A DNA stretch of 14,230 nt, from NCBI GenBank assembly GCA_021792815.1, contig JAJYTX010000026.1, forward strand, positions 1-14,230. Reading direction: 5' to 3'. The notes beneath the pieces are model-generated. The model was not told the DNA's origin. It ran no database searches and saw nothing but the letters and a program-made list of their open reading frames with translations. Shown one piece after another: positions 7,961-14,230 of the stretch. The stretch is from Pseudomonadota bacterium. Its GTDB lineage: Bacteria > Pseudomonadota > Gammaproteobacteria > Steroidobacterales > Steroidobacteraceae. How positions within the stretch are numbered: position 1 is the stretch's first letter; the number at the start of each line of letters is the position of its first letter. The translations under genes and the position numbers were made by a program.

Positions 7961-8731
7961 CTATCCGCACTTCGACTCACCGCAGTTGAGACACGTCATG
8001 CAGCCGTCCATCATCACGACGGCGGCGGTGCTGCACTTGGAGCAGAGCTGCGCGCCCTCCGGGAAATCCGACTTCGCGAACGCATCGGTCTGACGGGTGC
8101 GCGCCTCGTATTCGGCCCGCTTCTCGTCGACCAGGCGCTGCTGGTGTTCGTCGAGCTGCGGCTTGCGCAGCAGGCCGATGGTCTGCAGGTGTCGCTCGAT
8201 GACGTAGCCGAGCTCCGCGATGATGGACGGCATGAACTTCCCGCCGGGCTGCCAGTAGCCGCCGCGTGGATCGAACACGGCCTTGAGCTCATCGACCAGG
8301 AAGGTGACGTCGCCGCCCTTGCGGAACACCGCCGAGATGATCCGGGTCAGCGCGACGATCCACTGGAAATGATCGAGATTCTTCGAGTTGATGAAGATCT
8401 CGAACGGGCGGCGCTGCTCGTACTCCGTGTCCTCGTTGAGCACGATGTCGTTGATGGTCACGTACATCGCGTGGTCGGAGATCGGTGTCTTGATCTTGTA
8501 GGTCGAGCCGATGAGCACTTCCGGGCGCTCTAGCTTCTCGTGCATCCGGATCACCTGAGCCAGGTGGCCGTGCTTGTCGCGGACCGTTGCCGGTGTGGGC
8601 GGCGCTGAGCCGGTCGGGGCCGGGGCCGCCTCGTTGGCGGTCGACGCTTTTGCGGCGGCCTTGTCGGCAGGCTTGTCCTCCGGCTTCTGCACCTCGTACT
8701 TGACGATCTTTCGTTCGATCTTGATGGTCAT
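7961..8731 (-). CDS. nrdJb: NrdJb, small C-terminal subunit of split class II ribonucleotide reductase
   Basis: 256-aa companion of NrdJa. Class II reductases make deoxyribonucleotides with adenosylcobalamin and need no oxygen. After a short N-terminal strand (IERKIVKYEV) comes an Ala/Pro/Lys-rich linker at about 16-50. A TSCPD domain follows at about 60-180, with RPFEIFINSKN and ALTRIISAVFRKGGD. The C-terminal tail is cysteine-rich: CxxC at 230/233, CxxC at 244/247, Cys250 and Cys255 (NCGESKCG end). In the family this tail binds zinc and carries the cysteine pair that re-reduces the active site. The start ATG 8731 follows a weak GGGGG, and 48 bases separate it from the nrdJa stop, consistent with one operon. 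The same split is known in Pseudomonas aeruginosa. Confidence 0.9.
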   Translation of the reverse strand: MTIKIERKIVKYEVQKPEDKPADKAAAKASTANEAAPAPTGSAPPTPATVRDKHGHLAQVIRMHEKLERPEVLIGSTYKIKTPISDHAMYVTINDIVLNEDTEYEQRRPFEIFINSKNLDHFQWIVALTRIISAVFRKGGDVTFLVDELKAVFDPRGGYWQPGGKFMPSIIAELGYVIERHLQTIGLLRKPQLDEHQQRLVDEKRAEYEARTRQTDAFAKSDFPEGAQLCSKCSTAAVVMMDGCMTCLNCGESKCG

Positions 8732-8779
8732 GACGCGACCCCCGGAAGCCCGATCATGCAGTCGTCGGCCGCAGCCGTC

Positions 8780-10927
8780 TCAATATCGCCCATAGTACCC
8801 GTCGCGCAGCGCATCAAACAGATTCGCCGCCATGTGCATCTCGCCGTCGTATTCGATCTGTTCGTCGCCCCGCACTTCGACGACCGAGCCGTCATCGAGT
8901 GTGAACTTGTAGACGGTGTTCTTCAGATCCTGCTCCTTGACCAGCACGCCCTGGAAGGCCTCGGGATTGAACCGGAACGTGGTGCAGCCCTTCAGCCCCT
9001 GCTCGTGCGCATACAGATAGATGTCCTTGAACTTCTCGTAAGGAAAGTCCGTCGGCACGTTGGCCGTCTTGGAGATCGACGAGTCCACCCATTTCTGCGC
9101 CGCGGCCTGCACATCGACGTGCTCTTTCGGCGTGATGTGATCGGAGGCGACGAAGTAGTCCGGCAGCTGGTCCGGCTGCGCCGCACCGCCGGGTCCGGCC
9201 CGCGGATTGACCAGCTCTCGATAGGCGAGCAGCTCGAAGGAGTAGACGTCTATCTTTTCCTTGGTTTTGCGGCCCGGCCGGATCACGTTGCGGAAATAGT
9301 GATGCGCGAACGACGGCTCGATGCCGTTCGACGCGTTGTTTGCCAGGGACAGCGAGATGGTGCCCGTGGGTGCGATCGAGGTGTGGTGCGTGAAGCGCGC
9401 ACCGGCCTCGGCCAGCTTCTCGACGAGATCGGGAGCCACCGTGGCGATCTGCTGCATGTAACGGCTGTACCTGGCGTGCAGCACCCGGCCGGGCACCTGG
9501 TCCCCGGCTTTCCAGCCGTCGCGAACCATCTCCGGGCGCTTGTGCAGCATTTCGCTCGTGACCGTGAAATCCTCGGTCATGATCGGCGCCGGCCCCTTCT
9601 CGAGCGACAGCGCGAGCCCCTCCTCCCAGCCGGCCAGCGCCATTTCGCGCGAAACGTCCTCGGTGAACCGCAGCGACTCGGCGGAGCCGTACTTCATGCC
9701 GAGCAGGGTCATGGCGCTGCCAAGGCCGAGGAAGCCCATGCCGTGGCGGCGCTTGCGCTGAATTTCCTGGCGCTGCCGCTCGAGCGGCAGTCCGTTGACC
9801 GCCACGACGTTATCGAGCATGCGCGTGAACACCTTGACCACTTCACGGTATTCCGCCCAATCGAACTGCGCCGAGGCCGCGAAGGGATGACGGACGAATT
9901 TGGTCAGGTTGACGGATCCCAGCAGGCACGCGCCGAACTCGGGGAGCGCCTGCTCGCCGCAGGGGTTGGTCGCGCGGATGTTCTCGCACCACCAGTTGTT
10001 GTTCATCTCGTTGACACGGTCGATCAGGATGAATCCCGGCTCTGCGAAATCGTACGTGGAGGTCATGATGACGTCCCACATCCGCCTGGCCGGCAGCGTC
10101 TTGTAGATCCTGCAGGCGACCAGCCCCTGTTCATTCACCACGTAATCGTCGTGAATCTCCCACTCGCGCCACAGGAACCTGCCGTCGTCGTCGAGATCCG
10201 GCCGCTCGCTCTCGTACTCCTTGCGGCAGATCGGGAAGGCGAGCTTCCAGTCGCGGTTCTCACGCACGGCTTCGATGAACTCGTCGGTGATCAGCAGCGA
10301 CAGGTTGAACTGGCGCAGCCGGCCGCTCTCGCGCTTGGCACGGATGAACTCCATGACATCGGGATGGCCGATGTCGAACGTGCCCATCTGCGCCCCGCGT
10401 CGTCCGCCCGCGGACGAAACGGTGAAGCACATCTTGTCGAAAATATCCATGAAGGACAGCGGACCTGATGTGTAGGCGCCCGCGCCCGACACATACGCGC
10501 CGCGCGGCCGAAGCGTCGAGAAGCAGTAGCCGATGCCGCAACCTGCCTTCAGGGTGAGGCCCGCCTCGTGAACCTTGCCGAGGATGTTGTCCATGGAGTC
10601 ATGGATCGTTCCTGACACGGTGCAGTTGATCGTCGAGGTCGCAGGCTTGTGCTCCAGCGCCCCGGCATTGGAGGTGATGCGGCCGGCGGGAATGGCGCCG
10701 CGACGCAGGGCCCACAGGAAGCGCTCGTACCAGTGCTCGCGCACCTCCTCGCGCTCGACGTCGGCGAGGGCACGCGCGACACGCTTGTAGGTGTCATCCA
10801 TCGTCCTGTCGATGGGGGTGCCGTCTTTGGCCGTGAGCCGGTATTTCTTGTCCCAGATGTCCAGAGACGCTTCCTGGAACGGAATGGCGTCGATGTCCTT
10901 CGCTGCGATCTTCACGACAGTATTCAT
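8780..10927 (-). CDS. nrdJa: NrdJa, adenosylcobalamin-dependent ribonucleotide reductase, catalytic subunit
   Basis: 715-aa catalytic chain of class II ribonucleotide reductase, acting in the cytoplasm on ribonucleotides (family usually diphosphates). It has the ten-stranded barrel signatures: Cys102 (INCTVSG) and Cys334 (FGACLLGSVN) as the redox pair, and the radical cysteine Cys323 in NPCGE with Asn321 and Glu325. AGCGIGYCFSTLRPRGAYV is at 128-146, and the phosphate-binding PTGTIS at 520-525. The chain ends at GYYGRY and lacks the TSCPD and C-terminal cysteines, which are supplied by the downstream nrdJb. ATG 10927 is chosen, with GGAG eleven bases upstream; GTG 10954 is an in-frame alternative. 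It has a 5' leader of roughly 165 bases and a promoter with an NrdR-type palindrome. Confidence 0.95.
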   Translation of the reverse strand: MNTVVKIAAKDIDAIPFQEASLDIWDKKYRLTAKDGTPIDRTMDDTYKRVARALADVEREEVREHWYERFLWALRRGAIPAGRITSNAGALEHKPATSTINCTVSGTIHDSMDNILGKVHEAGLTLKAGCGIGYCFSTLRPRGAYVSGAGAYTSGPLSFMDIFDKMCFTVSSAGGRRGAQMGTFDIGHPDVMEFIRAKRESGRLRQFNLSLLITDEFIEAVRENRDWKLAFPICRKEYESERPDLDDDGRFLWREWEIHDDYVVNEQGLVACRIYKTLPARRMWDVIMTSTYDFAEPGFILIDRVNEMNNNWWCENIRATNPCGEQALPEFGACLLGSVNLTKFVRHPFAASAQFDWAEYREVVKVFTRMLDNVVAVNGLPLERQRQEIQRKRRHGMGFLGLGSAMTLLGMKYGSAESLRFTEDVSREMALAGWEEGLALSLEKGPAPIMTEDFTVTSEMLHKRPEMVRDGWKAGDQVPGRVLHARYSRYMQQIATVAPDLVEKLAEAGARFTHHTSIAPTGTISLSLANNASNGIEPSFAHHYFRNVIRPGRKTKEKIDVYSFELLAYRELVNPRAGPGGAAQPDQLPDYFVASDHITPKEHVDVQAAAQKWVDSSISKTANVPTDFPYEKFKDIYLYAHEQGLKGCTTFRFNPEAFQGVLVKEQDLKNTVYKFTLDDGSVVEVRGDEQIEYDGEMHMAANLFDALRDGYYGRY

Positions 10928-11073
10928 TGTCCGCGGTGCTCCAAGTGTTTGCACACCGGATCACAGGGGATACGGGAAACCGGGCAGAGCGGACCGGGCC
11001 CACCGGACGCCGCCAAAACCTGTATCCCCCCTGAGCCTCCCCGAACGCGCGATCTCATGTGGCCCGAGGGCGA

Positions 11074-11089
11074 ACACAAGATCTTGTGT
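11074..11089. promoter_or_regulatory. NrdR box upstream of nrdJ
   Basis: ACACAAGATCTTGTGT is a perfect 16-bp palindrome. It agrees with the NrdR-box pattern acaCwAtATaTwGtgt except at two central positions. NrdR is the ATP/dATP-sensing repressor of ribonucleotide reductase genes in most bacteria. Here the box begins about ten bases downstream of the predicted -10 of the nrdJ promoter, so bound NrdR would block initiation or early elongation. A weaker copy, ACGCGCGATCTCATGT at 11045-11060 (11 of 16 matching), lies 29 bases away. NrdR boxes usually come in pairs about 31 bases apart. Confidence 0.7.
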
Positions 11090-11099
11090 CGGGGCAAAG

Positions 11100-11128
11100 A
11101 GCCTAATGAGCACCCCGGTGGGCGTCAA
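11100..11128 (-). promoter_or_regulatory. Predicted sigma-70 promoter of nrdJ operon
   Basis: On the - strand TTGACG (11128-11123) and TAGGCT (11105-11100) are separated by exactly 17 bases. The -35 matches five of six; the -10 is weaker. The sequence just upstream (about 11131-11240) is AT-rich in an otherwise GC-rich window and could serve as an UP element. Transcription would begin near 11093, leaving a leader of about 165 bases before nrdJa. Confidence 0.5.
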
Positions 11129-11440
11129 GATTTTGAAGAGACTGGTTTTCTGCTTTAAAAATATAATAAAAACAATGTCTTAATGAGATTCTGGCTGCGG
11201 CAATCATATGTTTTTTTTAGCGAATCTGCTTTTTCTCTTTACTGGCCGACTTTCAATATCTTGTATTCAGATCTCTCACAGCTTATGCACAGGCTGTCCC
11301 CAGACAATGCTCGAGGCCGACCTGCCGGAAAACCGGGCAGGGATCGGCGCAGGCGGCCGCGCCCTGCGCAACGCCTGTCCGGCCTGCGGCATGGAGGACC
11401 ACCCGGATCGGACGGGCGCAGGCTCTTGCATCGCCGGGCG
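11129..11440. other. AT-rich intergenic tract between nrdJ and hsp20 promoters
   Basis: No gene is recognised here. The stretch at about 11148-11275 is strikingly AT-rich, with TATAAT at 11162-11167 and eight T at 11211-11218. A sequence close to the NrdR box core (CAATATCTTGT, 11254-11264) and a DnaA-box match TTATGCACA (11283-11291) are present; both may be chance. The segment 11300-11440 is GC-rich and featureless. Confidence 0.35.
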
Positions 11441-11468
11441 CTTGAAATCCCCTGGCATGCCCACAGAT
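11441..11468 (+). promoter_or_regulatory. Predicted heat-shock (sigma-32) promoter of hsp20
   Basis: CTTGAAA at 11441-11447 is an exact sigma-32 -35 element. After 13 bases comes CCACAGAT (11461-11468), matching six of eight positions of CCCCATNT. Transcription would start near 11475, giving a leader of about 55 bases before hsp20. Position and gene function agree. Confidence 0.6.
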
Positions 11469-11529
11469 CGAAACCAACGGTATCTGGAGGCGGCAACGCC
11501 TGACACCATCTCAGATCGGAGGTTAGATC

Positions 11530-11967
11530 ATGACTGTTGTTCGCTATCAGCCCTGGACGCTCATCGACCGTCTGCACCGGCAACTTGACCAGGCGTTGTC
11601 CGACGATGCGGGCGAGGCGACCGGCGGAGCCGGAACTGCCTGGATTCCGCAGATCGACATCCGGGAGGAATCCGACCGCTTCCTGTTATTCGCCGACGTT
11701 CCCGGCGTCGAGCCAAAGGACATCCACATCACTGCCGAGAAGGGCGTGCTGACGATCCGCGGCGAGAAGCGTGCCCACCAGGGGCAACAGCAGAACGGCT
11801 GGCAGCGCCTGGAGCGACGCAGTGGTTCGTTCCTGCGCCGCTTCACCCTCCCGGAGGGATCGAATGTGGACGCCATTACTGCACGGCATGTGCACGGTGT
11901 CCTCGAGGTGGCGATTCCGAAGCAGCCGCAACTACAGCCGAGGCGGATCGAGGTCGAGGCCGCCTGA
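11530..11967 (+). CDS. Small heat-shock protein, Hsp20/alpha-crystallin family
   Basis: 145-aa cytoplasmic ATP-independent chaperone that holds unfolding proteins. The alpha-crystallin domain spans about residues 38-137: PQIDIREESDRFLLFADVPGV, IHITAEKGVLTIRGEK, then RRSGSFLRRFTLPEGSN and HGVLEVAIPK. The C-terminal RRIEVEA carries the I-x-I/V motif used for oligomer assembly. ATG 11530 follows GGAGG (11518-11522) by seven bases. It appears monocistronic: a heat-shock type promoter lies upstream and a strong hairpin downstream. Length is typical for bacterial class A-like sHsps. Confidence 0.95.
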   Translation: MTVVRYQPWTLIDRLHRQLDQALSDDAGEATGGAGTAWIPQIDIREESDRFLLFADVPGVEPKDIHITAEKGVLTIRGEKRAHQGQQQNGWQRLERRSGSFLRRFTLPEGSNVDAITARHVHGVLEVAIPKQPQLQPRRIEVEAA

Positions 11968-12002
11968 GCGGCGGCCGGGATCAGCAGGTTCGGCGTCACG
12001 AT

Positions 12003-12029
12003 CCGGGCCGGCAGTGATTGCCGGCCCGG
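12003..12029 (+). terminator. Hairpin downstream of hsp20
   Basis: CCGGGCCGGCA (12003-12013) and TGCCGGCCCGG (12019-12029) form a perfect eleven-base stem with the loop GTGAT, 35 bases past the hsp20 stop. The stability suggests a transcript end or mRNA-protecting hairpin. No T-run follows, so intrinsic termination is uncertain. Confidence 0.5.
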
Positions 12030-12182
12030 GCGTACAATCGCAGCCGAGACTCGCCCCGCCGGATCGGCTGGAGCGGTCAGCGGGCGGCGCGAGGCGCGCC
12101 TCCTCGAGCCGATGGCCGGGCGCCTTGCCGATCGATCCGCATACCGGGTGAGCCGCCGCTGCGATACGCGGGAGGATTTCGC

Positions 12183-13130
12183 ATGTCCGCTGAGCCGCTG
12201 AATGTCTGCGTTCTGGGCGGAACGGGCTTCGTCGGCACCGCCCTCGTCAACCGGCTGGCCCAAGAGGGGCACTGGGTGCGGGTGCCGACGCGCAATCGCA
12301 CGCACGGCGAGCCCCTGCGGGTGCTGCCCACCGTCGAGCTGGTCGAGGCCAATGTGCACGACCGCGGCACGCTGGATCGGCTGGTCGAAGGCATGGACGC
12401 CGTGATCAACCTCATCGGCATTCTCAACGAGCATGGCCGCGTCACCTTCCAGTCGGCGCACGTTGCTCTCGCGGAAAAGCTGATTGCCGCCTTGAAGGCC
12501 GCGCGCGTGCGTCGGCTCGTGCAGATGAGCGCGCTGGGCGCCGCCGCGCAGGCCCCCAGCCGCTACCTGCGCTCGAAGGCCGAGGCCGAGGCTCGTATCC
12601 ACGCGGCGGCCGCGCACCTCGATTACACCATTTTCCGCCCCTCGGTCATCTTCGGCCCCGGCGATTCCCTGACCCGCCGGTTCGCCGGCCTGCTGCGCCT
12701 GTCGGGCGGCTTCCTGCCGCTCGCCCGGACGCAGGCGCGTTTCACGCCGGTGTACGTCGGTGACGTCGCCGATGCGTTCGTGCTCGCACTGCGCGAACGG
12801 AAAACCTTCGGCCAGACCTACCCGCTGGGCGGACCGGAGGTGATGACCCTGGAGCAGATCGTGCGCCTGACGGCGCGGGTCGCAGGGCTGCCCTGCCGGA
12901 TCCTGAGACTCCCGGATGCACTGGGCCGGGTGCAGGCGGCTGTCCTCGGTGTGCTGCCCGGAAGGCCGCTCACGCTCGACAATTTCCGCTCGCTCACCGT
13001 GGACAGCGTCTGCAGCGAGGACGGTCTCGCCCGGCTCGGGCTCACTGGGCACCGGATGAGGCAGATCCTCCCAGGCTATCTTTCCCCACCGCCGCTTTCC
13101 CGCACATTCAGCCGCCCCAGGCCGATTTGA
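12183..13130 (+). CDS. Complex I NDUFA9-family / atypical SDR NAD(P)-binding protein
   Basis: 315-aa Rossmann-fold protein related to mitochondrial complex I 39-kDa subunit NDUFA9 and NmrA/atypical SDRs. The nucleotide-binding motif is at the N-terminus (VCVLGGTGFVGTALVNRL). Further family features are VNLIGILNE at about 78-86, LVQMSALGA at about 116-124, RYLRSKAEAE at about 131-140 (the YxxxK region) and FRPSVIFGPGDSLTRRF at about 152-168. The start is well supported: GGGAGG ends seven bases before ATG 12183. In bacteria this protein is not shown to be part of complex I; a role in quinone or cofactor metabolism is often suggested. It is convergent with cca, 66 bases apart. The open frame extends upstream to 12018, but that part overlaps the hairpin and lacks a ribosome site. 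Confidence 0.88.
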   Translation: MSAEPLNVCVLGGTGFVGTALVNRLAQEGHWVRVPTRNRTHGEPLRVLPTVELVEANVHDRGTLDRLVEGMDAVINLIGILNEHGRVTFQSAHVALAEKLIAALKAARVRRLVQMSALGAAAQAPSRYLRSKAEAEARIHAAAAHLDYTIFRPSVIFGPGDSLTRRFAGLLRLSGGFLPLARTQARFTPVYVGDVADAFVLALRERKTFGQTYPLGGPEVMTLEQIVRLTARVAGLPCRILRLPDALGRVQAAVLGVLPGRPLTLDNFRSLTVDSVCSEDGLARLGLTGHRMRQILPGYLSPPPLSRTFSRPRPI

Positions 13131-13196
13131 ATCGCCCCTGCTCGCGACGCTCGGTTCGAGCCGGGGTCGCGCCGCGCTTCCGGGTCGCGCACGGGT

Positions 13197-14230
13197 TCAC
13201 GATGAGAGCACTGCCGGAACGCTCCGGCAGACCTCCTCGACGGCCGCCAGACGTTTCTCGCGCAGCTTCTCGCCGAGCGCCGGTCCCTCGATCCCGCGGC
13301 GATCTTCCTCCGACAGACTGACCGCGGCGGCCGCGGCGCGCGCGCGGTGCAGCAATCCGGCCTGAGGATAAGGCTGCGTCTCGAGCCCGGTGCGACCGCG
13401 CGCATCGGCCTCGCAAGCCAGCAGCAGTTCCTCGAACCGTCCTGGCCGGCGAAAGGCATCGGTCGCTTCAAGGATCTTCAGCACCGTGGCCGGCCGCAAC
13501 TGCCCGGCACGATGCACCAGCGTATGGTGGCGGGCCGTGAGCAGCGCCAAGTCGCGGTATTCCCGCGGCACCTTAAGCCGCTCACACAGCGCCTCGATCG
13601 CGGGCAGGCCGCCGGCCTCATGTCCGTGGTGGCTCGGCCAGCGTTCCGGCGCCGTGAGTGCCTTGCCCAGGTCGTGGGTCAGGACCGCGAACCGGGCGGT
13701 CGCCGGCAGCGCTGCGCCGCCGGCCCAGCGGAGCGCCAGCATGACGTGTACGCCGGTGTCGATTTCCGGATGCCACTGCTGCGGCTGGGGGACCCCGAAG
13801 AGCGCCTCCACCTCGGGGAAGATGCGCCCGAGCGCTCCGCACTCGCGCAGCGTCTCGAAGAACACTTCGGGTCGGCTCTCCCGCAGCGCGCGCTCGGTCT
13901 CCTGCCAGACCCGCTCGGGCACCAGCGCCGACAGTTCCCCGGACTCGCTCATCCGGCGCATCAGCGCCACGGTCTCCTGCGCCACCCGGAAACCCAAAGG
14001 CGCATATCGAGCCGCAAAACGGGCCACACGCAGCACCCGCACCGGGTCCTCGACGAATGCCTCCGACACATGGCGCAACAGCCTCGCCCGCAGATCGCGC
14101 TGGCCGCCATACGGATCGATGATCTCACCGGAGGCATCCTCTGCCATGGCATTGATGGTCAAATCCCGCCGCCGCAGGTCCTCCTCCAGCGTCACGTCGG
14201 GGGAAAACCGGGTGGTGAATCCCCGGTAAC
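13197..14230 (-). CDS. cca: CCA tRNA nucleotidyltransferase, HD-domain type (5' end outside window)
   Basis: Adds or repairs the 3' CCA of tRNA using CTP and ATP. About 343 residues are visible; the frame is open to the right edge, so the N-terminus with GGxVRD and the catalytic DxD is outside. Visible signatures begin with YRGFTTRFSPDVTLEEDLRRRDLTINAMAED, then DPYGGQRDLRARLLRHV and EDPVRVLRVARFAARY. The nucleotide-selecting helix region follows. An HD domain comes after the core, with TGVHVML and THDLGKALT...HHGHE; this makes it the E. coli-type multifunctional enzyme with 2',3'-cyclic phosphodiesterase/phosphatase activity in that family. GTG 14195 is an internal codon, not the start. Confidence 0.94.
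   Translation of the reverse strand, partial: YRGFTTRFSPDVTLEEDLRRRDLTINAMAEDASGEIIDPYGGQRDLRARLLRHVSEAFVEDPVRVLRVARFAARYAPLGFRVAQETVALMRRMSESGELSALVPERVWQETERALRESRPEVFFETLRECGALGRIFPEVEALFGVPQPQQWHPEIDTGVHVMLALRWAGGAALPATARFAVLTHDLGKALTAPERWPSHHGHEAGGLPAIEALCERLKVPREYRDLALLTARHHTLVHRAGQLRPATVLKILEATDAFRRPGRFEELLLACEADARGRTGLETQPYPQAGLLHRARAAAAAVSLSEEDRRGIEGPALGEKLREKRLAAVEEVCRSVPAVLSS

Noticed and set aside
8756..10468. 570-codon open frame on the + strand
   Set aside because: Antisense to nrdJa, whose motifs are unmistakable; the translation has no family features and is explained by high GC at codon position three.
10928..11093. Cobalamin riboswitch in the nrdJ leader
   Set aside because: Sought because the enzyme uses adenosylcobalamin, but no B12-box-like consensus was found.
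11162..11167. TATAAT on the + strand
   Set aside because: No -35 at an acceptable distance; probably a by-product of the AT-rich tract.
11283..11291. DnaA-box match TTATGCACA
   Set aside because: A single site; another match (TTATACACA) occurs inside the M24 gene near 6973, so chance occurrence is likely. No cluster of boxes or origin genes.
11547..13052. 501-codon open frame on the - strand
   Set aside because: Antisense to both hsp20 and the NDUFA9-like gene, crossing their intergenic hairpin.

Overview
The window looks like part of a GC-rich proteobacterial chromosome, most likely a gammaproteobacterium. Two things suggest this: a class II ribonucleotide reductase split into NrdJa and NrdJb, as in Pseudomonas, and a CCA-adding enzyme of the HD-domain type beside a complex I NDUFA9-like SDR. 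The order (Nevskiales/Steroidobacterales-like) is only a guess, made from the mix of TonB receptors and housekeeping genes.

Left part (about 1-7832) is accessory. The first 86 bases on the + strand encode the last residues of a protein I take to be an insertion-sequence transposase. It abuts the 3' end of a leftward TonB-dependent receptor, which loses the end of its beta-barrel there. Next come a rightward LysR regulator, a gene-poor stretch of about 450 bases, a small ORF overlapping a spinster-type MFS transporter by ATGA, a convergent D-2-hydroxyacid dehydrogenase, and a divergent creatinase/M24-fold protein. Together they resemble an uptake-and-catabolism island for a small organic acid, amide or peptide-like compound; the substrate cannot be named from sequence. 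The M24 protein has lost most of the family's metal ligands. A LysR-type palindrome lies between the dehydrogenase and the M24 gene.

Right part (about 7961-14230) is core-like: nrdJb and nrdJa as a leftward operon, a small heat-shock protein (Hsp20), an NDUFA9-like NAD(P)-binding protein, and the leftward cca gene running off the right edge. The 600-base region between nrdJa and hsp20 is rich in regulatory signals. It holds a perfect 16-bp palindrome of NrdR-box type just downstream of a good sigma-70 promoter for nrdJ, an AT-rich tract, and a good heat-shock (sigma-32) promoter for hsp20.

No CRISPR array, tRNA, rRNA or complete mobile element was seen. The most novel items are the metal-ligand-depleted M24 protein in its catabolic setting, the leader ORF apparently coupled to the MFS gene, and the nrdJ control region.
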